This document shows, one piece after another, positions 20,532 to 31,907 of a DNA stretch of 64,000 nt. The DNA is from Agapanthus africanus (lineage: Eukaryota; Streptophyta; Magnoliopsida; Asparagales; Amaryllidaceae). Position numbers and translations under genes: made by a program. The notes below the pieces were generated by a model. The model saw nothing but the letters and a program-made list of their open reading frames with translations. It made no database searches and was not told the origin of the DNA. Location: assembly GCA_030015575.1 (NCBI GenBank), contig JASDDO010000024.1:40882114-40946113 (forward strand), given 5' to 3'. Numbering within the stretch: the first letter of the stretch is position 1; the number at the start of each line of letters is the position of its first letter.

Positions 20532-21242
20532 AGGAGAGAGAGAGAGATTAGAGAGAGAAAGGGAGATTGGAGAGAGAAGGAAAGAGATTGAGTGAAGAGA
20601 GAGAGAGAGAGATGAGGAAAAGGAGGCGGGGCCCACGCGGTGAAACTCGCGCTGCGATTGGCTGAGGCCAAGTGGAGAAAAATATTTGATTAAGGATTTA
20701 GGGGATAACTGTTAGGAATATAAATTCGTAGATACACTTATTTTAGTTTTATATTAAATTGAAACGGGCCCTTTTTGGCGCGAAATGAAACATTTCCAAA
20801 TCGCGCCCGGGTTGCGCCCAAATGTTCCAAATTCAAACTATAAGATTTTAAGCGGGTTCCAAATTTTGAAAAGAGGTGTTTAGTGATTAAAATGCATGCC
20901 CCCAAGTCGGACACTTGCACGCGCGCGTAGTCGCCCAAACTGGCCCGTTTAACCAAACGGAACGGAATCTCGACACGCGGACGCTACCACGCGACTAGTG
21001 GCGACGAGTAGGCCAACATGGACATCTTAAATTTCATTTTTGGAGTTAAAATTTGTTATGTGCCAAAAGTGACTTAACCGGTTAAAATTTAGCAATAAAC
21101 ACCAGAAAATCAGGAGAAATGGAATGAGCAGTAAATAACCCTCAACTAGTAATATAAATAGTATTATTGGGCTCGGGTGTTACATCATACCCAACTACAA
21201 AAGAATTTCGTCCTCGAAATTCCAAGAATACAAGATAGCTAA

Positions 21243-22605
21243 CTACTGGAAAAGATGAGGGACTTTCTGCCGGATCTCGTCTTCTCGCTCCCAAGTGGAT
21301 TCTCCATGCGATCGATTACCCCAAGAAACTAGCACGAGAGGGATAACCCTTTTCTTAAGAACCTTTTCTCTTCGATCCTTGATTTCGACTGGTCGCTCCT
21401 CAAAAGTCAGGTCCTCCCGAACGGTCAACCCGAATGATCCAAGACATGAGTCTCATCACGAACATACCTCCGTAGTTGAGACACATGAAACACGTCGTGA
21501 ACTCCTGCTAAAGACTGTGGTAACGCCAACCGGTACGATACCTCTCCAACACGCTCCAAAATCTCAAAGGGTCCAACGAATCGGGGACTAAGCTTTCCTC
21601 GACTTCCAAAGCGAATCACCCCTCTAGCCGGTGATACCTTCAGGAATACCAAATCACCCACGGCGAACTCTAGAGGTCTCCTTGACGTGTCGGCCCAACT
21701 CTTCTGTCTGTCTTGAGCTGCCTTCATATGCTTCCTGATTGTATTCACCTTCTCGACTGTCTGTACCCCCAAATCTGGTCCTAGTAACCTTCGTTCACCA
21801 ACATCATCCCAACAAACCGGCGAACGGCACTTACGACCATACAACGCTTCAAACGGAGCCATCTGAATTGTCGCTTGGAAGCTATTGTTGTACGAAAACT
21901 CCACCAGGCGTAGATGATCCTCCCAAGAACCTTTGAAGTCTAACATGCAAGCCCTCAACATATCCTCAAGGGTCTGGATCGTTCTCTCTGATTGTCCATC
22001 AGTCTGGGGATGATAAACTGTGCTAAACTTCGATCGAGTCCCCAAACTTTCTTGTAAACTCCTCCAAAAGTGCGACAAGAACCGAGTGTCCCGATCGGAC
22101 ACGATGTTTACCAGTACTCCATGCAATCTGACAATCTCCTGCATGTACCGCTCGGCCAAAGTCTCCGTCGATTGACCAACCCAAAAGGGATAAAGTGAGC
22201 TGCCTTGGTCAACCGATCGACAATCACCCACACTGCATTGTTGCCCTTTGGACTCCGCGGTAGAGCCGTCACGAAATCCATGGTTATATGTTCCCACTTC
22301 CATTGAGGAATCGGAAGCGGTTGCAACAAACCAGCAACCCTTTGGTGTTCAGCCTCGACTTGCTGACACACCAAGCACCTAGCCACGAAGCGAGTAATTT
22401 CCCGTTTCATACCTTCCCACCAGAATTGCTGTCGAATATCTCGGTACATCTTTGTCCCTCCTGGATGTACAGAGTAAGCTGATCTGTGTGCCTCCTTCCT
22501 AAGATCTTCACGCACATCTCCTTTTGGCACACACACACGGCTACCATATCTCAACGAACCGTCTTCATGGATCAGTAAATCGGTTCGCAGTCCGGCTCCA
22601 ACCAT
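21243..22605 (-). pseudogene. Gypsy R integrase with GPY/F and C-terminal chromodomain-like tail
   Basis: Seen on the minus strand: HHCC zinc-binding region (H..H..CLVCQQ), catalytic-core pieces [24 protein letters not shown] and [10 protein letters not shown], then [31 protein letters not shown] (GPY/F) and [12 protein letters not shown] separate frame ends [17 protein letters not shown]...HLF, a chromodomain-like tail typical of chromoviruses. The reading is split into frames 22605-22108, 22303-21425 and 21428-21243 by small indels and one stop, so no functional integrase is made. Confidence 0.9.
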
Positions 22606-23223
22606 CTGCGTCGTCTCATGTTCAACTCCTTCTGGGTGAACACATAATTCAAACTCTTGTGATCCGTAAAGACTTCAACTCTCTCGCCCAGAAGATAGTG
22701 TCTCCAAATCTTCAGGACGAAGATCACGGCTGCAAGCTCTAAGTCATGAGTCGGATAGTTCTTCTCATGAGTCTTCAGCTGTCTCGATGCGTAAGCGACG
22801 ACTTTCCCGTTCTGCATTAGTACACATTCCAAACCCTTTCCAGATGCGTCGCTATGAATCACCAGTCCTCCTGAATTATCCGGTACGGTCAGGATCGGGC
22901 GGTTATCAACTTCTGCTTCAACGTCTCGAAGGCCAATGCACATCCGTCCGGTGCCATCCTTCTTCTTTACTAAGAGAACTGGAGCTCCCCGGGGTGAGTT
23001 GCTGCATCGAATCCATCCCTTCTCGAGTAATTCGCTCACTCGTTTCTTAACTCCTTCCAATTCCACCGGTGCCATCGGATAATAAGATTTTGATACTGGC
23101 GCTGCACCAGGAGTAAGGTCAATCGCAACTCCACATCTCGCTTCGGCGGTAAGCCCGAAACACCTTCAAACACCGCCATAAAGTCGTGGACAACTGCCGG
23201 CTCTTCATCACTCTCCACTACCA
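22572..23223 (-). pseudogene. Gypsy R reverse transcriptase remnant fused to RNase H
   Basis: The frame 23075-22572 begins [13 protein letters not shown] and [14 protein letters not shown] (RT start), then jumps to [15 protein letters not shown] and the RNase H motifs [29 protein letters not shown] and [11 protein letters not shown]. Compared with gypsy Fw (36151-36815) 653 bp are gone, including [18 protein letters not shown] and the F-I-D-D catalytic box. The break lies at a 12-bp word (CAATGCACATCC, 22934-22945) that occurs twice in the intact copy. A further 1-bp loss restores the frame, so the net loss is 218 codons. Confidence 0.9.
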
Positions 23224-23690
23224 TAGCCGCAAGAACACTGTTCGTCGGCCTAGCCCTAAACTCGACTGACCCGACAGCATTGCTTTCTCCAATGAAAGTA
23301 AACTTAGGATGTCCGGGAATCTGGAAATTACCTTCCTTGCTCTACAGTCAATGTGGGCGTGGAAAGTGCCAAGAAAATCCATCCCCAAGACAATCTCAAC
23401 TGCCCGTATCTATCACCAAAAAAATCTGTAAAAGCTCCCGTCCGCAAACAACAACTGTACAATCTCTACCTTCCTTACTAGCTATGATTTTCCCATTCCC
23501 AGTGTGTATGTCCCAGAAACTAGACAGGGTCGTGCAGGTGATCGAGTGTGTAGTTATAAATTTGGATGACATAAACAGTGGGATGCTCCGAAATTAAGTA
23601 ATGCCAAAGCGGGAAAACCATGAACGAGTAAATTACCTGAAACCGCTTCTCCTGATGCCTTGGCTTCCTCAGCTGTCAACATGAAAGCTC
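23224..23690 (-). pseudogene. Gypsy R protease region
   Basis: The minus-strand frame ending at 23554 has LLVHGFPALALLNFGASH, which aligns with the retropepsin active site of this lineage (LxDSGASH), but the catalytic Asp is changed to Asn. Frame changes and stops follow; pieces such as TGNGKIIAS, VVVCGRELL and DTGSLRLSWGWIFL can still be read. Inactive by both the active-site change and the frame damage. Confidence 0.75.
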
Positions 23691-24744
23691 GACCCTGGTT
23701 GGATCCTTGTGTCAGCTGCTTCTGCCCTTGGAACGGTCTCTGCGGAGGCTTCTGTATATCATCTCTCGTGCGAAGCTTCGACGGACAAGCACTCACCGCG
23801 TGATCGGCTGCTCCACAAACCAGACAAAGTCCCAGTCTCCTTCGACAATCCTTTTGCATGTGGCCCGGTAAATTGCAGTAGTTACAACTTATGCTCTTTC
23901 TTCGATCCACGACCACAGGCTTCTTCATTGGCGCTACACCTCGACGGTCCACTGGAATACCCTTGCGCCCATGATCTCGGTTAGGTACAAATGTAGGCTT
24001 CCTGGCCGCAACTGCTGTCTGGTGAAGGTTCCCTTTCGATCCTGATAAACTCTGCTGCTCTCTGGCTGCCGTAAGAACCTATGAGAAAGTGGTCAAACCC
24101 AGGGAGACAATCTGCCTCTGGATGTCCACATCCAAACTGCGCAAGAACCTTCGCGCCCTGTCTGCCTCCTTGGCGACTAAGGGTCCAGCGAAACGGCTGA
24201 GTCTCGTCCATTCCGCTGCGTGTACATCCACCGCTGCTCCATTTTGTTTCAGCCCAATAAATCTCTCCTCCATTTCCTCCCGTGCATTCCGCGGGAAGAA
24301 CTTTTCAAAAAAACTTTTGGAGAAATCCGCCCAACTGATTGGCTTGGACAAGCGGGTCTCCTCCACGAGCCACCACTCTCGGGCGTAATTCACCAGCTGA
24401 ATGCGCACCACATCAACTTTTTTATCTTCTGGGATCTGTGCCGCAATCAGTAAATTCTCCGTGTCCACAAGCCACTGCTCGGCTGGCAACGGCTCCTCCA
24501 AGCCAGTGAAAGTTGTAGGACCCAACCGTCTGAAATCTGCCACGGTCCCTACTCGGTCGACTGGCTTCGCTACAGCGGTGTTTACAGACTGCTGCATAGC
24601 CTGCAAACCCTCCTGAAATGAATCCGCTTGCTGCTGGATCAGCTCAGTTTGCCTCTTCTGATTTTCCAACATCCCTCGTATCACTCCTAACATGGCGGCT
24701 TCATCCACACGCCTCTGATACGTCTTGAAATTCTTATCTGCCAT
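23554..24744 (-). pseudogene. Gypsy R gag with double zinc knuckle
   Basis: Starts at ATG 24744 (MADKNFKTYQRR). Coiled-coil-like Gln-rich N-terminus, then the retrotransposon gag domain (TFTGLEEPLPAEQWLVDTE, YAREWW, FEKFFP, LKQNGAAVDVHAAEW). A CAG-to-TAG change gives a stop at 24079 (TTFS-stop-VLTAAREQ). The same frame resumes to CNYCNLPGHMQKDC (CCHC) and a second CLVCGAADHAVSAC knuckle between about 23890 and 23780. Apart from the stop, gag is nearly readable. Confidence 0.9.
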
Positions 24745-25094
24745 GGTCCTGAAATCAAAACAAACAACATTAGCATGATGATAGATTCAATATATATAAA
24801 TCAAGGCTAGAACTCCAAGATACTTAAATAGAGTGCTGCATTGTAGCTATGCCGCGGTATCATAGCCGCAATTGCTTAACTCCACCCAAGTCGCCTAAGT
24901 CCTAGAGATAACAAGAAGTTAGGTTTTCAAGTTTGACAATGCAAAGTAAGTTTGCATGCCGACATGATCCGGAAGAATGATTCAAGGATGGTAAAACGGT
25001 CAAAGTGGCAGGACATGTTTCCTAATCACGGGTATTCTGATTCGTGTATCGGGTGCGATACCCAACTACAAAGAATCAACCTAATTAACCTATG

Positions 25095-25107
25095 GCTCTG
25101 ATACCAT
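25095..25107 (-). promoter_or_regulatory. Primer-binding site of gypsy R
   Basis: On the minus strand TGGTATCAGAGCC, a perfect plant initiator-methionine tRNA PBS, lies 8 bp after the LTR end at 25116. This makes 25116-28512 the 5' LTR of the internal region to its left. Confidence 0.92.
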
Positions 25108-25115
25108 AAAACCAT

Positions 25116-28100
25116 GTCACGCCCCGCTTCCCAGAGTACGCAAGATTTGGGCACGTGACATAGCCAACCATGCTACCTGTGGGTAGGAAGTATCCATCCA
25201 CAGTCACATTACGGTTGTAAGGATATCAAGAACAAGATAAAACTAAACTAATACATGTCCAAATCCATAATAACAAGAATCAATAAACAATAAGTGCGGA
25301 AGCTAATGATCCAATACAATGAATAAACAGTATGTCCCATAATGCGGGCTCACATCTGGAAATGAAATGACATAAATAAACTAAACTCTGAGGAACTCAC
25401 AGTTCAGCCTGCTGGCTGAAGTACTCCTGCTCGGTCGTAGACAGTGGTACGGGATCTGGGCCATGCAAAACCCAGACGTCAGCGCGTCATGATATCAAGT
25501 ATATAGCATAAACATGGTAATAAACAATGCAAGCATGAACATGAATGAAGCGGCAATAAGAAATAACAAGCAGGGTAATGTGCAATGGTGACTAAACTGT
25601 CCTATCAGGTTTTCTACTCTACAGTCTCTGAAACCCTTTGATGAATCGTCGATGTAACTCAATAGTATCCCGTACATACCCGGGATCACGGCCACAATAT
25701 TCTCGGCTGAAACCGAGACATGCCGTAAGGCACAGAAAGGAAAGTATCAGTATCCCGTACATACCCGGGACCACGGCCACAATATTCTCGGCTGAAACCG
25801 AGACATGCCGTAAGGCACAGGAAGGAAAGTATCAGTATCCCGTACATACCCGGGACCACGGCCACAATATTCTCGGCTGAAACCGAGACATGCCGTAAGG
25901 CACAGAAAGGAAAGTATCAGTATCCCGTACATACCCGGGACCACGGCCACAATATTCTCGGCTGAAACCGAGACATGCCGTAAGGCACAGAAAGGAAAGT
26001 ATCAGTATCCCGTACATACCCGGGACCACGGCCACAATATTCTCGGCTGAAACCGAGACATGCCGTAAGGCACAGAAAGGAAAGTATCAGTATCCCGTAC
26101 ATACCCGGGACCACGGCCACAATATTCTCGGCTGAAACCGAGACATGCCGTAAGGCACAGAAAGGAAGGTGTACACTCGGTATTACCCCGTACATACCCG
26201 GGATCACGGCCACAATATTCTCGGCGGCAGCCGAGACATGCCGTAAGGCACAGAAAGGAATGTGTACGCTCGAACGGTAGTGAACTGTCGAGTTACAAGT
26301 CAGGTTCATCTTGATTTCCCCATACCCCCAAGCTATGTATGTCAAGTCAGGTATTCAGTAGTCAAGGGCTAATGCCAACACAAAGTCAAGTAAAAGTAGG
26401 TCTGTCTGGATCGACAGCAGGAAAGATCAGGGTTATCGGCATTAGGCATGAGATCAGGTAACAGGTCAGGTTACCTTCAACAGGTAGAGTCGATATGTAC
26501 ATGGTGTCGTGTCCGGTGTATCAGTACATGTGTCAGGTGTATCAAGATCGGTCAATATGTAATGCAATCAGGTATGTGCTGATAACAGGTATAGTAACGA
26601 ATAATGAACAACACAGGAACAGTAACTAACAATATTATTCTATGTGAACACAGTGATGTTTGTATTTTCATATTAGCCGGTTTACGCACCTTTGGGGTGC
26701 AATAGCCACACGGTGAAGCAATATCCGCAATCATAAATTAAGAACTACATGAAATTATACTAAATATAATAATTATCGCAAGAATGGTTTAACAGTTTAA
26801 ACAGATATGATTCAGTCGTTTTATCTAGTTGAAATGTGGGTTGATAGTCGGTTGATTAATTACGAGAACTATTATAACGATTCCAGGTTAAAGGTAACAG
26901 CAATAATACGATATCAATTATCATCAATAGGTTGTCTTATAGTATGAATTCAAGTGCGTGGCGAGACTAGATCTCGCACGCTAGCATGTTAGAGCAAGTA
27001 TTCAAATACTTGCCTCGACGGTCTGCAAACTGGAACACGGATGCAAAGTCGGCAGAAAACGCGATAAGATAGCACGGGCCACGGATCGAGTCCCAACAGA
27101 GATCAACGGGATCACACGGACCAGGGGGCTTCGCTGGAGCGTCGGGTTCGTCAAGACGGCACGGTCGGGTTCCGGCAACGACAAAAGGGAGCGAAGTTAG
27201 CAAAACGATGGATGCAAGCGACTACGACCAGCAAGGGGAATGATTTGCACAAAGGAAGGAAAGGGGACACTTACAGAGAGGTATACCAGGTGACCCCGGC
27301 GAGCTCGACGGCGCTGGAACGCCGGCGAAGCGACGGCAGCGGCTGCAGCGAGGGTTGAAGGCTTCGGGGTGCGCGGGATAGGGTGCTGCGGCGAGCTGGA
27401 GGAGAGGGGGTCGGCTCTGGTGGTCGAGGGGAGGAAGTAGGTGGTCGGAGGTGGCGTCGACGAGGTCGCCGGCGCGTTTCTCCGGCGAACAGGGAAGGTG
27501 CAGGCGTTGGGTGAAGGGTCGGCTGCAGGTCGGTGGTCTGGCGAGGGAAGAGGGAAGGCGACGACGAAGTTGCGACGAGGAGGAGGAGAAGGAGTCGCGG
27601 CGTCGTCGGTGGCTGGAGGCGACGTCGACGACGAGGCTCTGCAGGTTGGAGGCGAGGCCGGGGCTGCGTGCAGGTGCGGGGAAGAGCGGGAGAGCGAGAG
27701 GAGGAGGGTGCTGTGAGGTCGACGGGATGGTGGCGGCGACGGCGAAGTCGCGGGAAAGTCGGCGGTGAGATCTCGAGGCTAGGGTTAGGGTTTGGTGTGG
27801 GTTCGTCGCGATGGGAGAGGAGCTGGGGAAGGCGGCTGCATGCATGGGTAAGTATATAGAGGAGAGAGAGAGAGATTAGAGAGAGAAAGGGAGATTGGAG
27901 AGAGAAGGAAAGAGATTGAGTGAAGAGAGAGAGAGAGAGATGAGGAAAAGGAGGCGGGGCCCACTCGGTGAAACTCGCGCTGCGATTGGCTGAGGCCAAG
28001 TGGAGAAAAATATTTGATTAAGGATTTAGGGGATAACTGTTAGGAATATAAATTCGTAGATACACTTATTTTAGTTTTATATTAAATTGAAACGGGCCCT

Positions 28101-28512
28101 TTTTGGCGCGAAATGAAACATTTCCAAATCGCGCCCGGGTTGCGCCCAAATGTTCCAAATTCAAACTATAAGATTTTAAGCGGGTTCCAAATTTTGAAAA
28201 GAGGTGTTTAGTGATTAAAATGCATGCCCCCAAGTCGGACACTTGCACGCGCGCGTAGTCGCCCAAACTGGCCCGTTTAACCAAACGGAAAGGAATCTCG
28301 ACACGCGGACGCTACCACGCGACTAGTGGCGACGAGTAGGCCAACATGGACATCTTAAATTTCATTTTCGGAGTTAAAATTTGTTATGTGCCAAAAGTGA
28401 CTTAACCGGTTAAAATTTAGCAATAAACACCAGAAAATCAGGAGAAATGGAATGAGCAGTAAATAACCCTCAACTAGTAATATAAATAGTATTATTGGGC
28501 TCGGGTGTTACA
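25116..28512 (-). repeat. LTR shared by the two tandem gypsy R units
   Basis: 3397 bp, near-identical to 17787-21184, with the same 85-bp array at 25669-26268 including the same variant unit. It serves as 5' LTR for the internal region on its left and as 3' LTR for the truncated internal region on its right. Confidence 0.93.
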
Positions 28513-29415
28513 TCATACCCAACTACAAAAGAATTTCATCCTCGAAATTCCAAGAATACAAGATAGCTAACTACTGGAAAAGATGAGGGACTTTCTGCCG
28601 GATCTCGTCTTCTCGCTCCCAAGTGGATTCTCCATGCGATCGATTACCCCAAGAAACTAGCACGAGAGGGATAACCCTTTTCTTAAGAACCTTTTCTCTT
28701 CGATCCTTGATTTCGACTGGTCGCTCCTCAAAAGTCAGGTCCTCCCGAACGGTCAACCCGAATGATCCAAGACATGAGTCTCATCACGAACATACCTCCG
28801 TAGTTGAGACACATGAAACACGTCGTGAACTCCTGCTAAAGACTGTGGTAACGCCAACCGGTACGATACCTCTCCAACACGCTCCAAAATCTCAAAGGGT
28901 CCAATGAATCGGGGACTAAGCTTTCCTCGACTTCCAAAGCGAATCACCCCTCTAGCCGGTGATACCTTCAGGAATACCAAATCACCCACGGCGAACTCTA
29001 GAGGTCTTCTTGACGTGTCGGCCCAACTCTTCTGTCTGTCTTGAGCTGCCTTCATATGCTTCCTGATTGTATTCACCTTCTCGACTGTCTGTACCCCCAA
29101 ATCTGGTCCTAGTAACCTTCGTTCACCAACATCATCCCAACAAACCGGCGAACGGCACTTACGACCATACAACGCTTCAAACGGAGCCATCAGAATTGTC
29201 GCTTGGAAGCTATTGTTGTACGAAAACTCCACCAGGCGTAGATGATCCTCCCAAGAACCTTTGAAGTCTAACATGCAAGCCATCAACATATCCTCAAGGG
29301 TCTGGATCGTTCTCTCTGATTGTCCATCAGTCTGGGGATGATAAACTGTGCTAAACTTCGATCGAGTCCCCAAACTTTCTTGTAAACTCCTCCAAAAGTG
29401 CGACAAGAACCGAGT
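28513..29415 (-). pseudogene. Truncated second internal region of gypsy R (integrase C-terminal half)
   Basis: Equivalent to 21185-22088 with few differences: integrase core end ([10 protein letters not shown]), [16 protein letters not shown] and the chromodomain-like tail. It is cut at 29415 within the codons before SDRDTRF and continues directly into solo LTR B sequence. Two differences are visible in the coding part (IQMAPFEA versus ILMAPFEA, and ML-R/M-AC). Confidence 0.92.
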
Positions 29416-29416
29416 A

Positions 29417-29440
29417 CGTGGCTCCCGATATATACAAAAC
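29417..29440. repeat. 24-bp duplication flanking gypsy array R
   Basis: The 24 bases beginning CGTGGCTCCCGATATATA and ending CAAAAC are identical to 17763-17786 on the other side of the array. This part of LTR B exists only once in a normal copy, so it was duplicated with the insertion or its repair. Confidence 0.9.
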
Positions 29441-29893
29441 CCCCCTTTCAAAACACAACACACGTACACTGCACATTGAGTTCGTATGACCAGTTTAACC
29501 CGTCAATCGGAGGTTCCCTCGCTCCAAAGGCGAGGGGTAATTAACGGCAGCTTAGTCCGCGGCTGCCTGAGATTCGGATCCCCGCAATCATTAAACCCCG
29601 GCCTACCCTAGGCAGGGGGAATCTGTAGTACGCCTGACAAGCGCACGCGTATTCCCATCTCAATGGGGTGACGAAAAACACCCTACAGTGAAATTGTCCA
29701 TTAAGCATGATCAAGATCTTTCCATTTGTTGGTCGTAATCTCATTTTTGTATCGTCTTTTCATCGTTTTCACTGTTTTTGTTTCGAGAACCTGTAACCTG
29801 CAACTATATAGCAGACATGGATCAAAAGCACCTGTTTATTTGTAAAACGACTAAGAATGGGGAATATAATAATGCAAAATTATGGTATGAACA

Positions 29894-29912
29894 AATACCC
29901 CCAAACTTATCT
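29894..29912 (-). promoter_or_regulatory. Polypurine tract of element C
   Basis: On the minus strand AAGATAAGTTTGGGGGTATT ends against the LTR start TGTTCATACC. AGTTTGGGGGTATT is the polypurine tract usual for Athila/Tat-type plant elements. Confidence 0.85.
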
Positions 29913-31374
29913 TTTGCTCGTCCTCGAGCAAAACTAGTTTTATTCTCGAAAAAGACCTAACCTCACTTTCGCAGGGAAACGCGATCGCACTGAGCTCGTG
30001 CGACAAGCCGTTAAACCTCTAGGTGTCTCTAGTAGAAGGAGTGTTGTCTCCTGAGGGTTTTCAGCTGATACTACCCATAAAATCCTATCAATATGGCCTA
30101 TTGACTTTCATTTTCCAATTCGGTTTTCTAACAAGAAATTCTATTATCTTCAACTCAGAAATTATCAACCCATATTTTTCACGCTTTCTTATCATTTAAC
30201 TTAAGATTGTATATGTTTTATAGATTTATTTAGCTTTTAGCATCTTTTAAGTTTCCTTCTAAGGTTCATCTCAACTTAGGAATTTCTATCATCTCTACTA
30301 AAGATATAAGCTCTATCTTTCATTCATATCTCTCATCTAGACCCCAATCATATACCCCTACGTGTGTGTATGAATCACCCCTACACTTGGAAATTCAATT
30401 CAAGCTCTTATACTCTTGTCCATCATTCAAAGTATTTTTAGTTGGTGAATTTTTAGATGAAATTGCTCACACATCCTTGATGCGACTGTTAATACTTCTT
30501 GGGGTATTAACGACCGATTACAAAATGTGTTTGTACATTAAGGCGTAATTTCTAGTCTTGTAACACCTAAGGCTTTAGCAGTGACTCCCAAACCAGTTGG
30601 TCTAAGGCACCAGGTGATAAAGCACCCTCGCTAAATATTTTTTCTATTTATGCATACTTAAGTAATTACAAAAACCGGTGTTCATTTTTTTTTATTCACA
30701 CTTGTATTTTTATTTTATTTCTCTTTATACTAAGGACTTTTAGACAAGATCATTTCAAGGTCTCTTCTACTATTCCAAATTTCAAGGTTCGTGTTTGTGT
30801 AATTTGTAGGGTATATATTTTCAGAATTTAGACTTAATCTTATGAGTTATTTTTCAGACTTATATTTTAATAAAAATATCAATACTCTTCCTTTATCTTG
30901 ACTTAGCCCAAGAAGTGAACTCAAAATTTGCCTATTTCTAAGTAAACTACAAAGACATATATTTTCTACGGTTAAACTTTAAGAAAGGATATTTTTAGGA
31001 TTTTTAATTTACTAAGTCTAGGATCTAGTTTTTCCTAGTTAGTCAACCGTCATGTCAAACTTAAGTCAAATATGGCCAAAATTGAACTTTTCAATTTTTA
31101 TAATTTTTGAAATTTTTCAATTTTTTATGGGTTTTAAAATAAATATGCAAATGCAAAAATATACACATGAATGCGAAAGAAGAAGACTTACCGAGCATAC
31201 CCCCAAACTTAAACTTGACAGTGTCCTCACTGTCAGGCTACACCAAGAGGGTCGAAAATGTCGGCACTCCCCTGTTTATTTTTTTATATATTTTTTTATT
31301 GTAAAAAAAATAAAATATATATACAAAATGCCCCCCCAAACTTAAGTGAGACAGTGTTTCCACTGTTTTAAGCG
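29913..31374 (-). other. 3' non-coding region of element C
   Basis: About 1.46 kb of AT-rich sequence between the end of the C ORF and the polypurine tract. I see no RT, RNase H, integrase or env-like segment on the minus strand. The CCCCCAAACTTAA words near 31200 and 31330 (purine-rich on the minus strand) may be secondary polypurine tracts. Confidence 0.6.
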
Positions 31375-31907
31375 TTAAAGTTCAGAGTTAGGGAGGAGAA
31401 AAATCAAACTATACAAGGCCTTACACAGGCCAAAGGTTAGCACCAACCATTCAAAAAAAAATTCATTATAATGGTAGGGGTGGTGGAAGAATGGAGTGTA
31501 GAGAAAGGAGTTGAGAAACACACGAGACCGTATGGGAAGAAGGGTGGAATATGGTCTCGGTATATTCGGAGAAGAATGGCGGAAGAGAGAAAGAAGTGTA
31601 GTACGAACTTGAGGGTGTAAATTGAGTGAATAAATTAGTGCAAATTGTGATGACCGATGTGTTAAAAGCGACTGTGCTAATTTATCAACCCGTCGAGAAA
31701 TGGGGTCAAATCCCTCAAGATTCGCAAGAAAACATGGGAACGTTGAACTTGGTAAACCATCCATTGAAAATGGAAGCGTGATGGATTCTTGCACGGTCGA
31801 AACGACGGAAAGGATGAAGGGGAGTGATTTAGGGATAGTCTTATTCTCACCTAAGTAAACTGTCTCGAACTCGAAGGATTCCATCAATGGTTCGAAATGA
31901 CTGTAAG
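31375..31907 (-). CDS. Element C: distal part of the post-protease ORF
   Basis: Read on the minus strand this is the continuation of the ORF at 42359-41423: removing gypsy Fw and one copy of its GTAAG duplication joins ...SDSVTY to SHFEPLMESFEFETVYL in one frame. It runs about 170 further residues (ENKTIPKSLPF, SMDGLPSSTFPCF, then a less constrained tail) to a stop at 31375. No RT, RNase H or integrase motif is present, and I do not recognise the product. Confidence 0.65.

Larger units (their letters stand above)
17787..21184 (-). repeat. 3' LTR of gypsy R
   Basis: 3398 bp, TGTCACGCCCC...GGTGTTACA on the plus strand (so TGTAACACC...GGCGTGACA in element orientation). It differs from the 25116-28512 copy at only a handful of positions that I could see, indicating recent insertion. 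In element orientation it has a CT-rich stretch and TATA box, then a GC-rich transcribed part, then an array of 85-bp repeats. The 207- and 242-residue frames at 19894-20671 are low-complexity Ser/Pro/Arg sequence and are not called as genes. Confidence 0.93.
17787..29415 (-). mobile_element. Gypsy array R: LTR - internal - LTR - truncated internal, minus strand
   Basis: Two nearly identical 3.4-kb LTRs (17787-21184 and 25116-28512) surround one internal region (21185-25115). A second partial internal copy (28513-29415), equivalent to 21185-22088, adjoins the right LTR and ends abruptly. In element orientation this is the tail of one element sharing its 3' LTR with the next. The flanks are not a 5-bp duplication but a 24-bp one (17763-17786 and 29417-29440), so the array was broken or inserted by another route. 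Gag, zinc knuckle, protease, RNase H and integrase are recognisable; the RT core is deleted. Confidence 0.92.
16483..29687 (-). mobile_element. Solo LTR B, interrupted by gypsy array R
   Basis: LTR sequence occupies 16483-17786 and 29417-29687 (about 1.55 kb net). On the minus strand it starts TGTAGGGTGTTTTTCG and ends TTTTTACCCCAACA. The target duplication GTGAA is perfect at 16478-16482 and 29688-29692. Only one LTR copy is present and no internal domain, so it is a solo LTR left by LTR-LTR recombination. It contains two (TA)n tracts (17135-17175 and 17536-17597) and a GCGC minisatellite. The two small plus/minus ORFs in it are low complexity. Confidence 0.88.
15283..29893 (-). repeat. 3' LTR of element C, interrupted between 16483 and 29692
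   Basis: LTR sequence occupies 15283-16482 and 29693-29893, total 1401 bp. It is 24 bp shorter than the 5' LTR because a segment just after ATTGTCCATT is missing. Scattered substitutions against the 5' LTR show a moderately old insertion. The interruption is solo LTR B, with its GTGAA duplication at 16478-16482 and 29688-29692. Confidence 0.9.

Noticed and set aside
19894-20671. Minus-strand frames of 207 and 242 residues (copies at 27222-27999) that look like long genes
   Set aside because: They overlap each other in different frames, are Ser/Pro/Arg low-complexity in CT- and GC-rich DNA, and lie in the transcribed part of the gypsy R LTR just after a TATA box. No domain is recognisable.
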